Positions 1-11,255 of a stretch of DNA of 64,000 bases are shown piece after piece. The notes beneath the pieces are model-generated. The model did no database searches, was not told the DNA's origin, and saw nothing but the letters and a program-made list of their open reading frames with translations. Within the stretch, counting starts at the first letter, position 1; each line of letters starts with the position of its first letter. The DNA is from Thelonectria olida (taxonomy: Eukaryota; Ascomycota; Sordariomycetes; Hypocreales; Nectriaceae), in assembly GCA_020736575.1 (NCBI GenBank), contig JAGPYM010000029.1, forward strand, positions 415,978 to 479,977, read 5' to 3'. The translations under genes were made by a program, and so were the position numbers.

Positions 1-743
1 GGAGGTTGTTTCCTTTTCACCTATCTAGGTAAATATCGAATCACCGCATAGATCGGCTCGTGGAGCAGTGTCCTGTGTAGAGCTATCAAAGCTTGCCACT
101 GCTCGTTGTTTAGTTTGTTAGTGCCTGGCTCGTTGGGCGACTGGGCATTGTCGACCTCGATGCACTTGGTTTCGACCATTGCTAGGCCTGCGTAGATGCC
201 TTTGACCTCGGCGATAAGTTGGTCTTGTGAGATGGGTCGGGTCTCTGGCTGTAGCAGGACTTGCGTCTCCTGGTCGTTGGGCTTGGGGAGGCGTTGGGTG
301 ATTGGGCTGGCCTTGTTTGCCAGTGGTTGCGGGCGAGCCGGTTCGGTAGGCGGCACGTGTGGGCTGCGGGACCTGCTGCGTTGCGCATCATCATCCTCAA
401 CCCACAGCTGCCTTGCTGAAGCGCGCTTCGGCCTTTCCGGGATATATTCCAGGCCAGCTGCTCTGGCGTTAGAGATGGCGATCAGTTGTGAGCTGGGCTC
501 ATGTTTGACGGCTTGGGGAGTATCACGTCTCTCCAGCGGTTTGTTCTCGGCATCTGTTTGGCCTGAATGGTCCTGGACGGAGTCATTTTGTTGGGTCTTG
601 CGCAAGAACGCTTCCCACTTCTTTGTGATATCCATGCTGGTATCTTGAGGGGGGGCGGGTTTGGGCTGTTTACTGGTGAGCAGCAACTGCCGGAAATGGT
701 AGGCCTCGATGTCTTCGCTGGGCTCGGTCCTGGTTTGCGTCAT
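1..743 (-). CDS. EST1-like fungal protein, N-terminal part (runs off the left edge)
   Basis: The open frame runs from the first ATG at 743 down to a stop at 21. The first 200 residues are low in order (Ser, Pro, Gln, charged), which is usual for the N-terminus of this family. The last part (ETKCIEVDN, then EQWQALIALHRTLLHE) resembles, from memory, the segment that leads into the TPR-like Est1 domain of a conserved ascomycete protein family. In those relatives the protein continues for several hundred residues, so the stop at 21 is probably inside an intron and the gene continues outside the window. The splice donor could not be placed with certainty. The frame stays open upstream of 743 to about 827 but without an ATG. 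Family assignment is from recall of the motif; function (RNA or telomere related) is inference. Confidence 0.5.
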
Positions 744-3496
744 GTGCGGTGAGGAAGAGGGCGCACAGCGTTGTCGAAAAGGGGAGGAGGAGGACTGCGT
801 CTGGGAGTGGGGGCTGGAGAGCGCCAATTATGCTGATCCAGAAGCAAAAGGTGCTAATGAGGATTTGTCGACGGTTTCTGGAGACGGATTTAGTAGGGTG
901 AGCAAGAGACGGGGAAAAGAGAGGCAAAGGAGACTGTTCCTACCGTCTGAGAAACTGCAGGTACACTACAGCCAGAGGAGAGCCTGTCACGACCCAACCC
1001 AGCAACGCTCTATTATATTTAAGTCAGCATACTTCTCAATTGGGGCAGACGATCATCCCACAGGCTTGTCGCGACACGGGCCCACGAAAGGTGCTCCTCT
1101 TGGCTTCTGGCGAGGAGAATCAGGAATGATAGAGAGGCGTTGATTGACAAGAGGTAACTGTTGAGCATCGCAAATTCCAGCCGTGGCTTGCAGAACAGCG
1201 GCGCGAGGCAGGTCGAGGGACCAGCAGTAGCAACGCTTGTGTTGCAGGCTTGTTTTCAAGTTGAACAAGTGTAGCGTTTTGCGGATGGCAGCTGATGGAT
1301 AGAAGCAGAGGAGATGGGTAGACGGTGAGATGGGCAGACGGGCAAAAACAAAATACAACGCTTCAAGAAAAGAGGGGTAGACTGGGAGAGCTTCCTTTTT
1401 GATGGTGTTGCTCGACTTGATCCGTAATGGAGAGTTCGGTAGAGTACGGGGTGCGTGTAGAAAGAATCATGTATATGGCCTCAGGGGAGAGGGGAGAGGG
1501 GAGAGGGATGGGGAACGATCGGATCTGGAGAGCAGTGAAGAGGTTGAGGCCGTGGGGAAAGATAATGGCAATGTCACTTCCAGGCTTGCCTCGACGAGGC
1601 GAGCCAAAGTGAAAGGAAATGATGTTTCCCTGGGCCAACCATGCGAGCCATGCGAACCACGCGAACCACTGCGCCTCGGACTTCATCGTTGCCGTCCAGC
1701 GTGTGTCCAGGCATGATTGGCCGACTTCAAACGTCAGCTTGGCCTTTATGCTGCGTCTTTACTCGGAGGGAGCCCATGCGAACCATTTTGCTGCATGCAA
1801 GGCAATGCGGCGCCTCGCCCGTGTCAAGGTCTGGTTGGTCAATGTTATCATTTCCCCTCTTTGCCTAATTCTTGGCCTCGCCTAGCGGGCGAAGCTGAGT
1901 TGAATGCCCTTTCCTTTCCCTCTGAGAGACAGATTCACAAACTCCGTCGTCTTGCCGCCTGTTCCAAGAGCCAACACCATTCACTCCGACACTTATTGTG
2001 AATAAATTCGACAAAGCCACTCACCAAGCAGTCCATCATCAACGACACGATTCGACGTTCAATTCTTTAACACGAGCACTTGCTCAACTTGGTGGACAAG
2101 GAACTCTGAACGCCAGAACTGGGCGTTCCGTTCATATGGTCAGAGAAGGCGAAACTGGCAATGTCAGGGGCCCATCATCCGCAAAGACGAAAGATACAAT
2201 TACGCACACGACCAACGACGAAGAAGGGGGCATTTACGACGGCCAGAGCACCATCGCTTGGATTGTTGCAGCTTGGAGTTCCACCATCGGGTCAAACGTG
2301 GTAATCAGGTGGCTTCAGAGCTCGTCAACACCCGACAAAGCCACAGATCAATCATGCTGGGCACGATTTCCAGCAAGTTCACCAGTCGTGCACATTGAGA
2401 GAGTATAGCTAACAAACATTGTTGATAGGCATGCAACCCTCGAACGGTTCGACCGCCACCGATACTCCCGTCTTTCCTCCACCGAGCGTACACGTGCGAA
2501 CTGTTGCTGGGCCTTTTGGCTCTTCTAACTCTGATACACTGGGCAGCCGTGGTTCGACAGTTTCGACAAGGGCGATGGAGGGAGAGATACCTTTCCGCGA
2601 CGGTGGACACGGCATTGCTGTGTTTGATCACGGCGGCTTTCTTGGTGGGTGATGCTACCACGCTGCTCCTCCGAGTCCTCCCCATCATCTCCGATATCTG
2701 TATGCTTGTTTGTCTTTCTCTTGAGCGTCAGTCGCCGCGGGGCTGAGGGCGACGAAGGGGTCTATCGGGCAAGCGTTGTGAGTGTTGTCTACTATCACGA
2801 TGATGGTCATGACTGGTGCATACTGGTCGCGGTTGGTGGGAAGTACACATATCGCAACATAACTTTCTTGAGAGGACCATCTGGCGCACAGCTGCATCTG
2901 ACTTGGAGTATCGAGTCCATGTCACCTAACTAAGGCTAGTTGGGAGTCAGAACTCGCTCATATGATTACATGTTTTAGGTTACTGTTAGAAATTCTACTA
3001 GGAGGGGAATCTACTAGAGTGAAGTTGGAGGACAGGACTTGGTGTTGAACGCATGTTCCTTAGGTATCTATATCAAGAACCCTTTGCTCGTTCTAGCTTT
3101 AGTAAAAACTAGACTTCATACTTTTATTCTACATGGACGCAGTACTTGTGCTGAAGTAGTATCAACGCGGTTATGAGATCGAGTTGGGTTGAATGGTTGA
3201 CGAGGCAATTCTAGCATGTCACTTCACTTAGGCACAGTCTATGAAGTCGCCTTTTCACAAGGTATTCATGTGCTTGGCTTTTGAGGCTTTAAGCTGACAC
3301 AGAAATCGGTATAGAGAAGGCCACATCTTCTCACATTTCTACAGTTTGACTTGAGAAAGACGCCGTCTCTCCATTTCATTTAACGCCGTGCCATGATTCA
3401 GTACAGCAACCACCCAACTTTGTGCACGCCTTTACCAGAGCTGGAACTTCTCTTCTACCATAACCCAAGCCCTGACCTGATCAGACTTGACTATTT
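744..3496. other. Intergenic region, no supported gene
   Basis: This 2.7-kb stretch between the EST1-like gene and the 3' end of the NACHT gene has only short overlapping frames with no recognisable motif. At 1639-1670 a 9-base unit (approximately CATGCGAAC) is repeated about three times, with a further copy near 1776. Around 2408-2430 an intron-like 3' end (GCTAAC then GATAG) precedes a 70-codon frame ending at 2652, so a small unrecognised spliced gene at about 2000-2650 is possible but not supported enough to call. Confidence 0.4.
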
Positions 3497-6400
3497 CTAC
3501 ATTCCGGCCGCACTACTCGGTTTGCCTGGAAATGCCTCGGAAGGCAGGAGAAACTTACCAGAGGGGCTTCCATTCTGAAACTCGACCCAATCTGATGTCA
3601 CATCAAGCTTAGTATCGTCACGACGCCTCTTTCGTGAACCCAGAGCAGTCTCTCCCTCTTCTGAGCGCTGCATGATACTTCGCAGAGATTGCGGCATAGT
3701 GACAAACCTCGGGTCCCTCTCGAGTATCGACGGGCAAATCTCGGGGTTGGTGCGAGATACTGGCAGTGGCTCTCTATCAATGGATATCCTCAACATCTCG
3801 CCCGGATTTCGGGGTGGTATGAGTGTTTGCTTTGTGTTGCCGAGTCCGAACCAGTCTGGCAATGACACCAACTCAGCCGTGTCGGAATGCGAGCCCGAGG
3901 TTCTGGAAAGATGAACGTTTCCGCCTGACATGGAAACCGCGAGGGAGGTTACAGTTGCATCATCGCCTACACTCCACGAGCGGGTCAGGCTCTGTGACGT
4001 ATTCGGACTGTTGATCAGTTGTTGGTCGTTCGGGATCGGCAGGGTTGACACGTCGGAATCTGTTGTCACTCGTGGAGAGTCTTCTTTCGTCTCACCCAAT
4101 TGCACATTGGTGACTTGGGATTGAGGATCATGGAGAAATTCGTCCGGAATAGATAGTACGGTAGGCTCGGTGTTGACACGGTCATGTGGCTCTCCAAACA
4201 AAGCACCATCTTTGCGCTGCACAACGAGATAGGAACCACAGGATGAGAAATGGAATGATGTGATATTATGGGTGTTTTCGAGGTTGTGCAAGATGTAGTG
4301 GCTGCCTGATGAAGATGTTAGAGTCTTGTGTGAACTGGTTTTTGGAGACGTACTGTTTCTGTACTGCCAAATGACGGCTCGATGGTAGAGTGAGGACCAC
4401 CAAGTAGCCTGAAATGCTATAATAGCCAGTTGCGGATGGAAGGTAACGTGCTGGAGAGGGTTTGGAATGGTAAAGCTCAAGACTCCCACGACTTCGAGGG
4501 TCAGCTGGCGTCGGGCATTGTAGGTAAGTACAGTAAGAGTCTGCGTGTCCGACTCGTACGTCTCGCTACACGCCAGGACGTGTCCAGATGGAGCGAAATG
4601 AACTGAAAATGGATCCGAGTGGGAGACGGGGCTTTCAGAGTATAAACCCTTGCGTTTCCATGCGAAATCGGGCTCTCCCCGTGACCTCGCTGGCAAGAGA
4701 TGTGGAAATATCATGGCTTCACTCCGGCCAGCTACTGGTCCGAGGACAAAGAGAGTGCGAAGAACGCTGAATGCCATGATATCGGGACTGATTGCCAGGC
4801 CGATATCTATCTCTTCGCAACTGTGAAGATGATTGCGCATCGGTTGGAGTATTTCGGCTGGCTCGACAGGGCTTTCGAATTTGGCAACTCTCCGGCTGGC
4901 TGGTTCAAGCCTCCAAATCTCATACAAGGCAACCCACCCTGAACAGAGCGCCGTAAGATCAGAGTTGGAGTTTCGAATCGTGTAAATATAGTCCGGGTCG
5001 TTGAAGGATCTGCAAAACTTGAGCTACGATTGCTTTTGGTAGAAATGGTGCGGATGACTTACTCTGGTGCCCAAATGCTCAGGACACCTTTGAGATTGCC
5101 ATTCTCTGAAGTCCGCGACATCAACGCCACACAATCCTGGGAAGCAGTCTGGCGCTTCGGAGGCTCAGGTCTCTGAAAAGATATCCTTGTGCTCTTGGGG
5201 GAGAAGAAGAATGGGCTCTCGACAATGCCCGTCATTTCATCCCAGATGATCTTTGGGCATGCCTCCAGCCTGTCGCCCCATGTTTCGACAACTTTTCCGA
5301 GGCTCTTTACAAACTCTTGAATAATCTGAAAGATACCAGGATTGAAGAGTCCAACATGTTGGTCAAAGGACTTCAAAATTGCAGAGGCCCAATCGCGTAG
5401 TATCGAACCCGGAGGATGACTGAGCCCAAGAGCCTGTCTCTGACGTTTTGCCATGTAGAAGCACTCGAGCCACATGGATAGCACCGTGGGTTCTTTGAGG
5501 AAAGATGAAAGGGTCTCCATGAAGCTTGAAACGGCCCTCTTGATTCCTTCATGTTCCGCAGTGCTTCTTGCCGCATGAGCCTGACTGGCCCGCCGCGAAG
5601 GGTAGATACTTGCCTGAAGTATGACAAGCCAGTGAACAGCCGCATAGGCAGTAAAGCAAAGTAGGTCTTCAAACTCGCCGTCTGAGTCTCGCAGATTCAG
5701 CGTGACAGAGAGAGACTGGGCTTGAGTGTGAAATAGAAGTTGACGCAAACAACAGTTTGCGAGCCGAAGTCTTGCCGTCGTTGGATGGACTATTAGGTCG
5801 TGAATATTAGCCGTCGAAAGCTTTTCAGAATTCCAACTGCCCTCAATAATCTCCTTCACAGACAAATGGACAAGTCGTAAGCTCGTTGTCCTCCGAGTGT
5901 GCAATAACATGTCGTTAGTCGTCACACGCTCAACAAGCCCGGCACATGCCATGATGGCGCTGTCTTCAAACTCTGAGACTTGGTCGGCATCTGATGCTGT
6001 TGAAATAACGTCCTCGGCAGCAAGAGCGTGTTGGACCTGCTTGGAAGACATTTCTACGACGGAGAATGCCAACCAAGTCAGAATCCTGGAGGCGAGATTC
6101 GTCGACGTCTGTCCTGCTCCAAGAATACACGAGAAGATGCGCTCATACATTGCTTCTAGACCCTCAGGTGTGTTGATGCGGTTAATAGCCTCGACTCGCT
6201 GCCTGGGCGTGATGAATGGTGCGCGAAGGAACTTGAACATGAGTTTCGCCCAGAGAAACATGCCGTCAGCTCCACACCTGAGTCGATCTGTCATAGCTTG
6301 CAGCTGATCACTCGCAGACTCGGGAAGAAGACCCTGTTCGAATAGAGTCTGGAGCTGGCTTTGGCAGAAGAAGCCGATATCCTGGGAGAAGCCTCGCAAG

Positions 6401-8303
6401 TGCAGCTGCATCTCGAATGGGACTGAATGCATCAGACTGGCAACGTTGACGCGACTTAGAAGGAGTATACTCGCGCCTGGTGAGTGCCGGGATATCTTGA
6501 GAAGCGTGCTGATGAATGAATCATTATCTGTGCACTCGTCGATGCCGTCCACAACGAGGATTGACTGATCATTGACGCAAAGTCCCAAAAGTTCGACCAA
6601 TATTGATTCCGACGAGACCAGTTGGCCTTGGCTTTTGGATTCCATGATGAAACTGAATCGATCCAGGACGGTTCTGTTATATCGGTTTTGCCAGAGGATT
6701 TGCGTTAGGATTGCGCGGTATGCGGCGGTAGCAACACTGCTGTTCGTGGACGTGTACTCGAAGAAGTAATAGTAAACCTGTCGATGTCCCCTCTCCTGAG
6801 TAGAGACGCTGCTGTCGAGACTGTCTATGATGGACGAAGCCAAGACAGTCTTGCCGGCTCCGGGATGACCTGCCATTGATTAGCCAGCATACAAAGCTCC
6901 CACTTCTCGCCGTCGTACCATAGGCCCATAAGACACCAGATCCAAACTTGAATCTAGTTGGGGAAACCGTTGTTGCTTGCTCGAGCCAAGATTTGTACTT
7001 TTCCTCCTCGAAGAGCCACGACGAAGTCCCGTCTTCACGCAGTTGTATGGCTCTCTCACGCGCATCGACAAATCTGGGGGACGATAGCCACTCCTGAATG
7101 CTCGAAAACGATCGGCCTTCATCTAGTTAGATATGTCAAGCTGAGGAAGGCCGACAGCGGGCGCACGTACTCATACGATCCTTTTCCAGCGCCCTCATTT
7201 CTTGTCGGAGCTCAGCCAGCAAAGACGTCGTCTGTCCCCTTGCCTCAGAGTTTTGTTTCCGATCTTCACCCATTAATCGCCGTTCTTCATTTGCGAGCTG
7301 ACGTTCTTTGGTGGCTTCTTGGCGTTCTGACTCGTTCAAGTCACGCTCTCGCTGGGCCTTTGACCTTTCAATGAGAGCTTCCGCTCGCACTTTGATGGAC
7401 TGGGAAACGGTCCAGAGCATTACCTCCTTGAAGAGCTCCTCTCGGCGCTTCATCATTTGCTGAATGAGATCGCCAAACCGTGCGTCAAAGGGCTTCCACA
7501 GCAACTGCCCAATGACGACAGGTGTCTTTTTTAACCCTGCGACTTTTCAGTTCCATTTCAGCTTTGAGGATGGTTATTCTTACGTCCATCCGATTTCGAG
7601 AAGACCCGGACAGCCGCGTGCAAAATTTGAAAAATGTCTTCATAGACAGCGATGATGTGACGTTGGATTCTTGCTTTGCTCGTGGCCATCTCTTCTTTGG
7701 AGTCGATAGGCCTCTTTTGCCGGGGGTCGTCTCTCTCTGGCTCATGAACAAGCTGGCACATCTCGTCGTATTGTGGAAATGCTTCGGCAAGGGTTGAGAA
7801 CAATTCAGTCAACTTGTCAAAGAAGGTGGTGAAGTTGGCAGCCAGCTATTGATATGTCTATGAGCAAATCTGTGAAGGAAAAGACCGAAAGTAGAAACGA
7901 GTACCTGGAAGACTACCCTAATGCTTCCCCAGACAATGGCAGCATAATGTGGATTGGAAGATACAAAGATGTCGACAAGTTTGAAGTAGGGTTCGAGGAG
8001 GGAGATGAAGTTACGCATCACCTTCATCCACTTATTCCGTTTATCTGTTCGTCGGACCATGACCTCTAGTTCCTCGAGAGCCTTTTCAAACTCTCCCTTG
8101 GAGGGACATGGCGTGAACAGATGACGCTCGTCGGTCGATAACGAAGAGAGGAACGAGTCTCGAGCCTTGATGAAGACATCTTCGGCAGCTTTCGTGCTGG
8201 ACTAAATTAATCCATTCCGTCAATGCTCTGCAACCTCTTGACGTCGGGTGATGGCGCAGTGACGTACCTCTGAGGCAAATTTACCGCTGATAGATGCACT
8301 CAT
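3497..8303 (-). CDS. NACHT-domain NOD-like receptor (fungal STAND protein)
   Basis: Seven exons give a 1494-residue protein in one frame: 8303-8268, 8201-7905, 7845-7584, 7536-7171, 7122-6919, 6869-5063 and 5009-3497. All introns are GT-AG and 47-66 bases long. The N-terminus (KWMKVMRNFISLLEPYF, NPHYAAIVWGSIRVVFQ) is the helical domain found at the front of many fungal NACHT proteins. It is followed by a Lys/Glu-rich coiled coil (about residues 220-310). The Walker A motif GHPGAGKT is created across an intron junction. The Walker B region is ILVVDGIDECTD, followed by LLLSRVN. The C-terminal third looks like a diverged beta-propeller (YEIWRLEP, FAPSGHVLACSE, VTFHPQLAIIAFQ) with no clear repeats. 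Proteins of this class act as intracellular receptors in heterokaryon incompatibility or defence; the effector outcome here is unknown. The gene looks intact, unlike the related wreck at 21.2 kb. Confidence 0.88.
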
Positions 8304-9832
8304 GGCGAGGACCTTCGGCTCAAATCATAGATTGCTCCCAGCTAGAAAATGCGGGACATCTCATTTTCAACAAGTCTGCTTGGTGGCTGAGCAGTTGGTT
8401 GCCTCTTATCATTTAGCCCATTCTCGAAAGAATGCCTTGCGGAAGGCAACCATTGGAACGCTTTTGGAATGGTCACACAGCTGTTGTTTAACTCAACTAA
8501 TCCCTTTAAGGATGGCAGACGTCTCAGCACGTCTGCGACGGGGCGCATTACCCGATGGGTACGAGGACAGGAACCCCAAGACACTTTGCGTACATGTCAG
8601 GTAGTACAATGCTAGTGGCTTGTCTAACCACATGATTCCAATTAGAAATATTATTTAAGTTTTAATTTTAAATAATTATTAAAAATTATAAATAATATAA
8701 GATTTTTATATAATATTATATTTTATCTTATTTTAATCTTAATATTCTAATCTCTCTATTAATATAAACTTAAAATAGTTTAATTTACTATTATAAACTA
8801 TAAAAGCTAGCATCCAGCCAGAATGAATTTTATAATTCTAAATCGCGCAAGAATTGGTTATCCAATCTTATCTAAGTGATACTGTTAGAAAGAGGGGAAA
8901 ATAACTCTCCTACCCCGAATAGCTTATGATTAATCGTCTGGGGATCGCTGAGATATGAAATTTCTAATTCGAGTGAGGAGATCCTGCAGGCAACTTGATG
9001 GGACTCAAGTATCACGGGATCTCTCAGATCATGTGAAATTTCTAAATAGAAGACATTCAGTCCGTGGCGGGTAAAGTTTCAAGTGGCTGAGACACACCAG
9101 GACACAGGGACGCAATGAAGGCGACGCTTACTGGGCAGCCGAAGCGCGTCCCCTTTTTCGCTAAACAGACGTTCTTCTGAGCCTTTCCTGTGCGGGACAC
9201 ATGTAATTATGACCATTCCTTTAGTTGCCTCGGCCATTTCACCAGCCTTTGTCTCCTCAACCGGCCGTTGAAACCCGAGTTGCACCTGGATTGGAACGCC
9301 ATCCCGTGTTACTGTAGACCAGAGCCCCCCCCGCTGAAGTAGTAGTATCAAAAGGATTGACGCTGGAAGAGATCAAAATCGACATTTAGCTATGGAACCA
9401 GGTGTTTCAAGACGGGTAAGGTCAGTAGGCCGCCGATAGCTGCTGGCTTCGGGCAAACAACCTATAGAAAGGTTGCGGAGCCATGCGAGGAGCATGAGTA
9501 GGAGCCGCCACGATCGCGTGAATTGTCAATTCTATTCGCTATACTCGTTCTGTAATACTGTGCACCACCTTCCCGTACTCTTGAGGATGTGGGCGTTAGA
9601 GTCGGCACTGTGCGCGGTCGGGTGTTTACGCCGGAGGGCAGGGCGGCGTCGATGTTGTGGTCATCTAACACCCTATAACGATTTTAATGCTAGAAAAGTA
9701 GACGTTACTGTAGTGTAGCCCTTCCCACCCGTTTATAGTAGACCTATGCATCACCTGACCACGGAAACCGCAGAAGAAAGCTAGCCCTTCAAACCGAAAT
9801 ATATGCCGAGTAATCATGTAACCAGCAACAGT
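8304..9832. other. Intergenic region with an AT-rich patch
   Basis: The stretch 8640-8810 is almost purely A and T and resembles a small RIP-mutated repeat remnant. At 8940-8975 and 9014-9051 a loose direct repeat is visible (GGGATC, then GA followed by TGAAATTTCTAA). No frame with a recognisable domain was found. Confidence 0.5.
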
Positions 9833-10707
9833 CTACCCGAAGTTGACATGCCACAAGAGTATCATGGCCTTCCACCCCAGCCCGTGTAACGTCCCGGGCT
9901 CCGGATTTTCTAGGATATAGTCCTCAAGTCTCTCCTCCGTATAGAACGTGGTTAGTTGTTGCGATGAGGGGTGACCACTCGCCTCGGCATTGATGAACCC
10001 CACAGTGATAAGCAAATTGACAAACCACAGGCGGAGACCTAAGGGCGGCCCGCCGGTCTCCTTGTGCTCCTTCTTCCGCCGAATATACGTCTTCGCAAGA
10101 GTCTTCAGAGTGACAAGACCTCCTTCAGGGTCGTCGATCATGGCCTGCAGCACTGTGGCAGCCAAGAGTAAGCATGTGCCTTGTCTGAAAGTTGCACAGA
10201 ATCTTTTATCCTAAGAAAAGGATAGCTGAGCCTCAATGTCACTTACTGTGCGGCTGGAGGGTATAATTGTCTCCCTGGCGGAAGTCGAGGCGCGTAAGGG
10301 AGCGGCCATGCTCCACGACGTTGTGCTTCCGAGAGTCGGCAAGGTCGAACGTTCCGTCTTCGCGCAATACCGGCTTGAGTGTGTTTGCCAAGGCGTGCCC
10401 GACGGTGCCGCTCATGTGAAGCGCCGTCATCAGCGCTGCCTCAAGCCGCGGCAGGGTGATGTTCTTGCCATCTAGCGGCCTATAAGTTGTCAGATGGGTG
10501 AGTTCGCTTCTCTAACTTCTTTAGCTTTTTAAACGTACAATATCCTTGGTTTGCGAGCGCATTCAAGCCGGGGCACGCTGCTCGGTCTGCAATATTGAGT
10601 CTAATGTAGGAATGGTCTTCCCCGCGAATTTTTCTCGCTTCCTCGTCTCGCCCCTTCGTCTCGAAGCTCAAGAGAGCTTTTACCGCATTCAATAAGGTGA
10701 AATACAT
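9833..10707 (-). pseudogene. Peroxidase family 2 (chloroperoxidase/peroxygenase type), probably frameshifted
   Basis: Three frames in order match the family. The first starts MYFTLLNAVKALL and contains the heme-binding ACPGLNALANQGY (usual form PCPGLNALANHG). The second reads GKNITLPRLEAALMTALHMSGTVG through DGTFDLADSRKHNVVEHGRSLTRLD, which includes the conserved acid/His stretch (EH). The third runs from LLAATVLQAM through GGPPLGLRLWFVNLL to FYTEERLED. The first intron (donor GTACGT at 10538) can be spliced in frame only with a second AG that removes a few usual residues. At the second junction (donor GTAAGT near 10246) no donor/acceptor pair I tried keeps the frame, and the reading needs a one-base shift. 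The gene is therefore either decayed or uses a splice I did not see. Family members are secreted or ER heme-thiolate enzymes that halogenate or oxygenate substrates. Confidence 0.65.
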
Positions 10708-11255
10708 TGTGCTTGCTGCTCGATATTCAGCGTGCTTCGTGGAAATGTGCTCAGGCTGCTGCCACTAGTTTACATGCTTTCAGGCTCTTCTAACTCAGCC
10801 AGCCCCTGTTGAGTGTCTGCGCCCGAGTAGTAGCTCGCTTCGTTCCTCTCTCACCTTAAGTTCACCCAGAACAAGTCCAACCAACCAAATGCTGCGGCCA
10901 CCCTAGCCACCCATCTCAGCCGGACGGCAAGTTCTGCAATATGCCAATGGCACCACAAGCATCTCCCCTTCGTGCATCTGTCGGAATTCGATGAAAGTAC
11001 TCTACATTGAATACACTTGGCATGTGATTGTGTGAGGAAAGAATGCAGTCAGCTTGACAACGATGCGCGTCACGGATGATGAGTCGGTGACGGGATTGGA
11101 GGGCTGGTCCTTTGTTAGGCGAGAAGCAGCTTAAAACTCACTGAAGACCTTTCATCTCTTGCAGTCTTCTCCTCCCCGCGCCCAACTCGAAGCCTAAGTA
11201 CTCGTTCATAGCAGATTGAGTCCCAGAATTCTCATCAGAGGCCTATCTAACCGAA

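Noticed and set aside
196..1143. Plus-strand frames opposite the EST1-like gene
   Set aside because: They mirror the coding strand and show no domain or codon logic.
1998..2652. Possible small spliced gene upstream of the EST1-like gene
   Set aside because: An intron-like 3' end exists, but no start, no motif and no second junction could be fixed.
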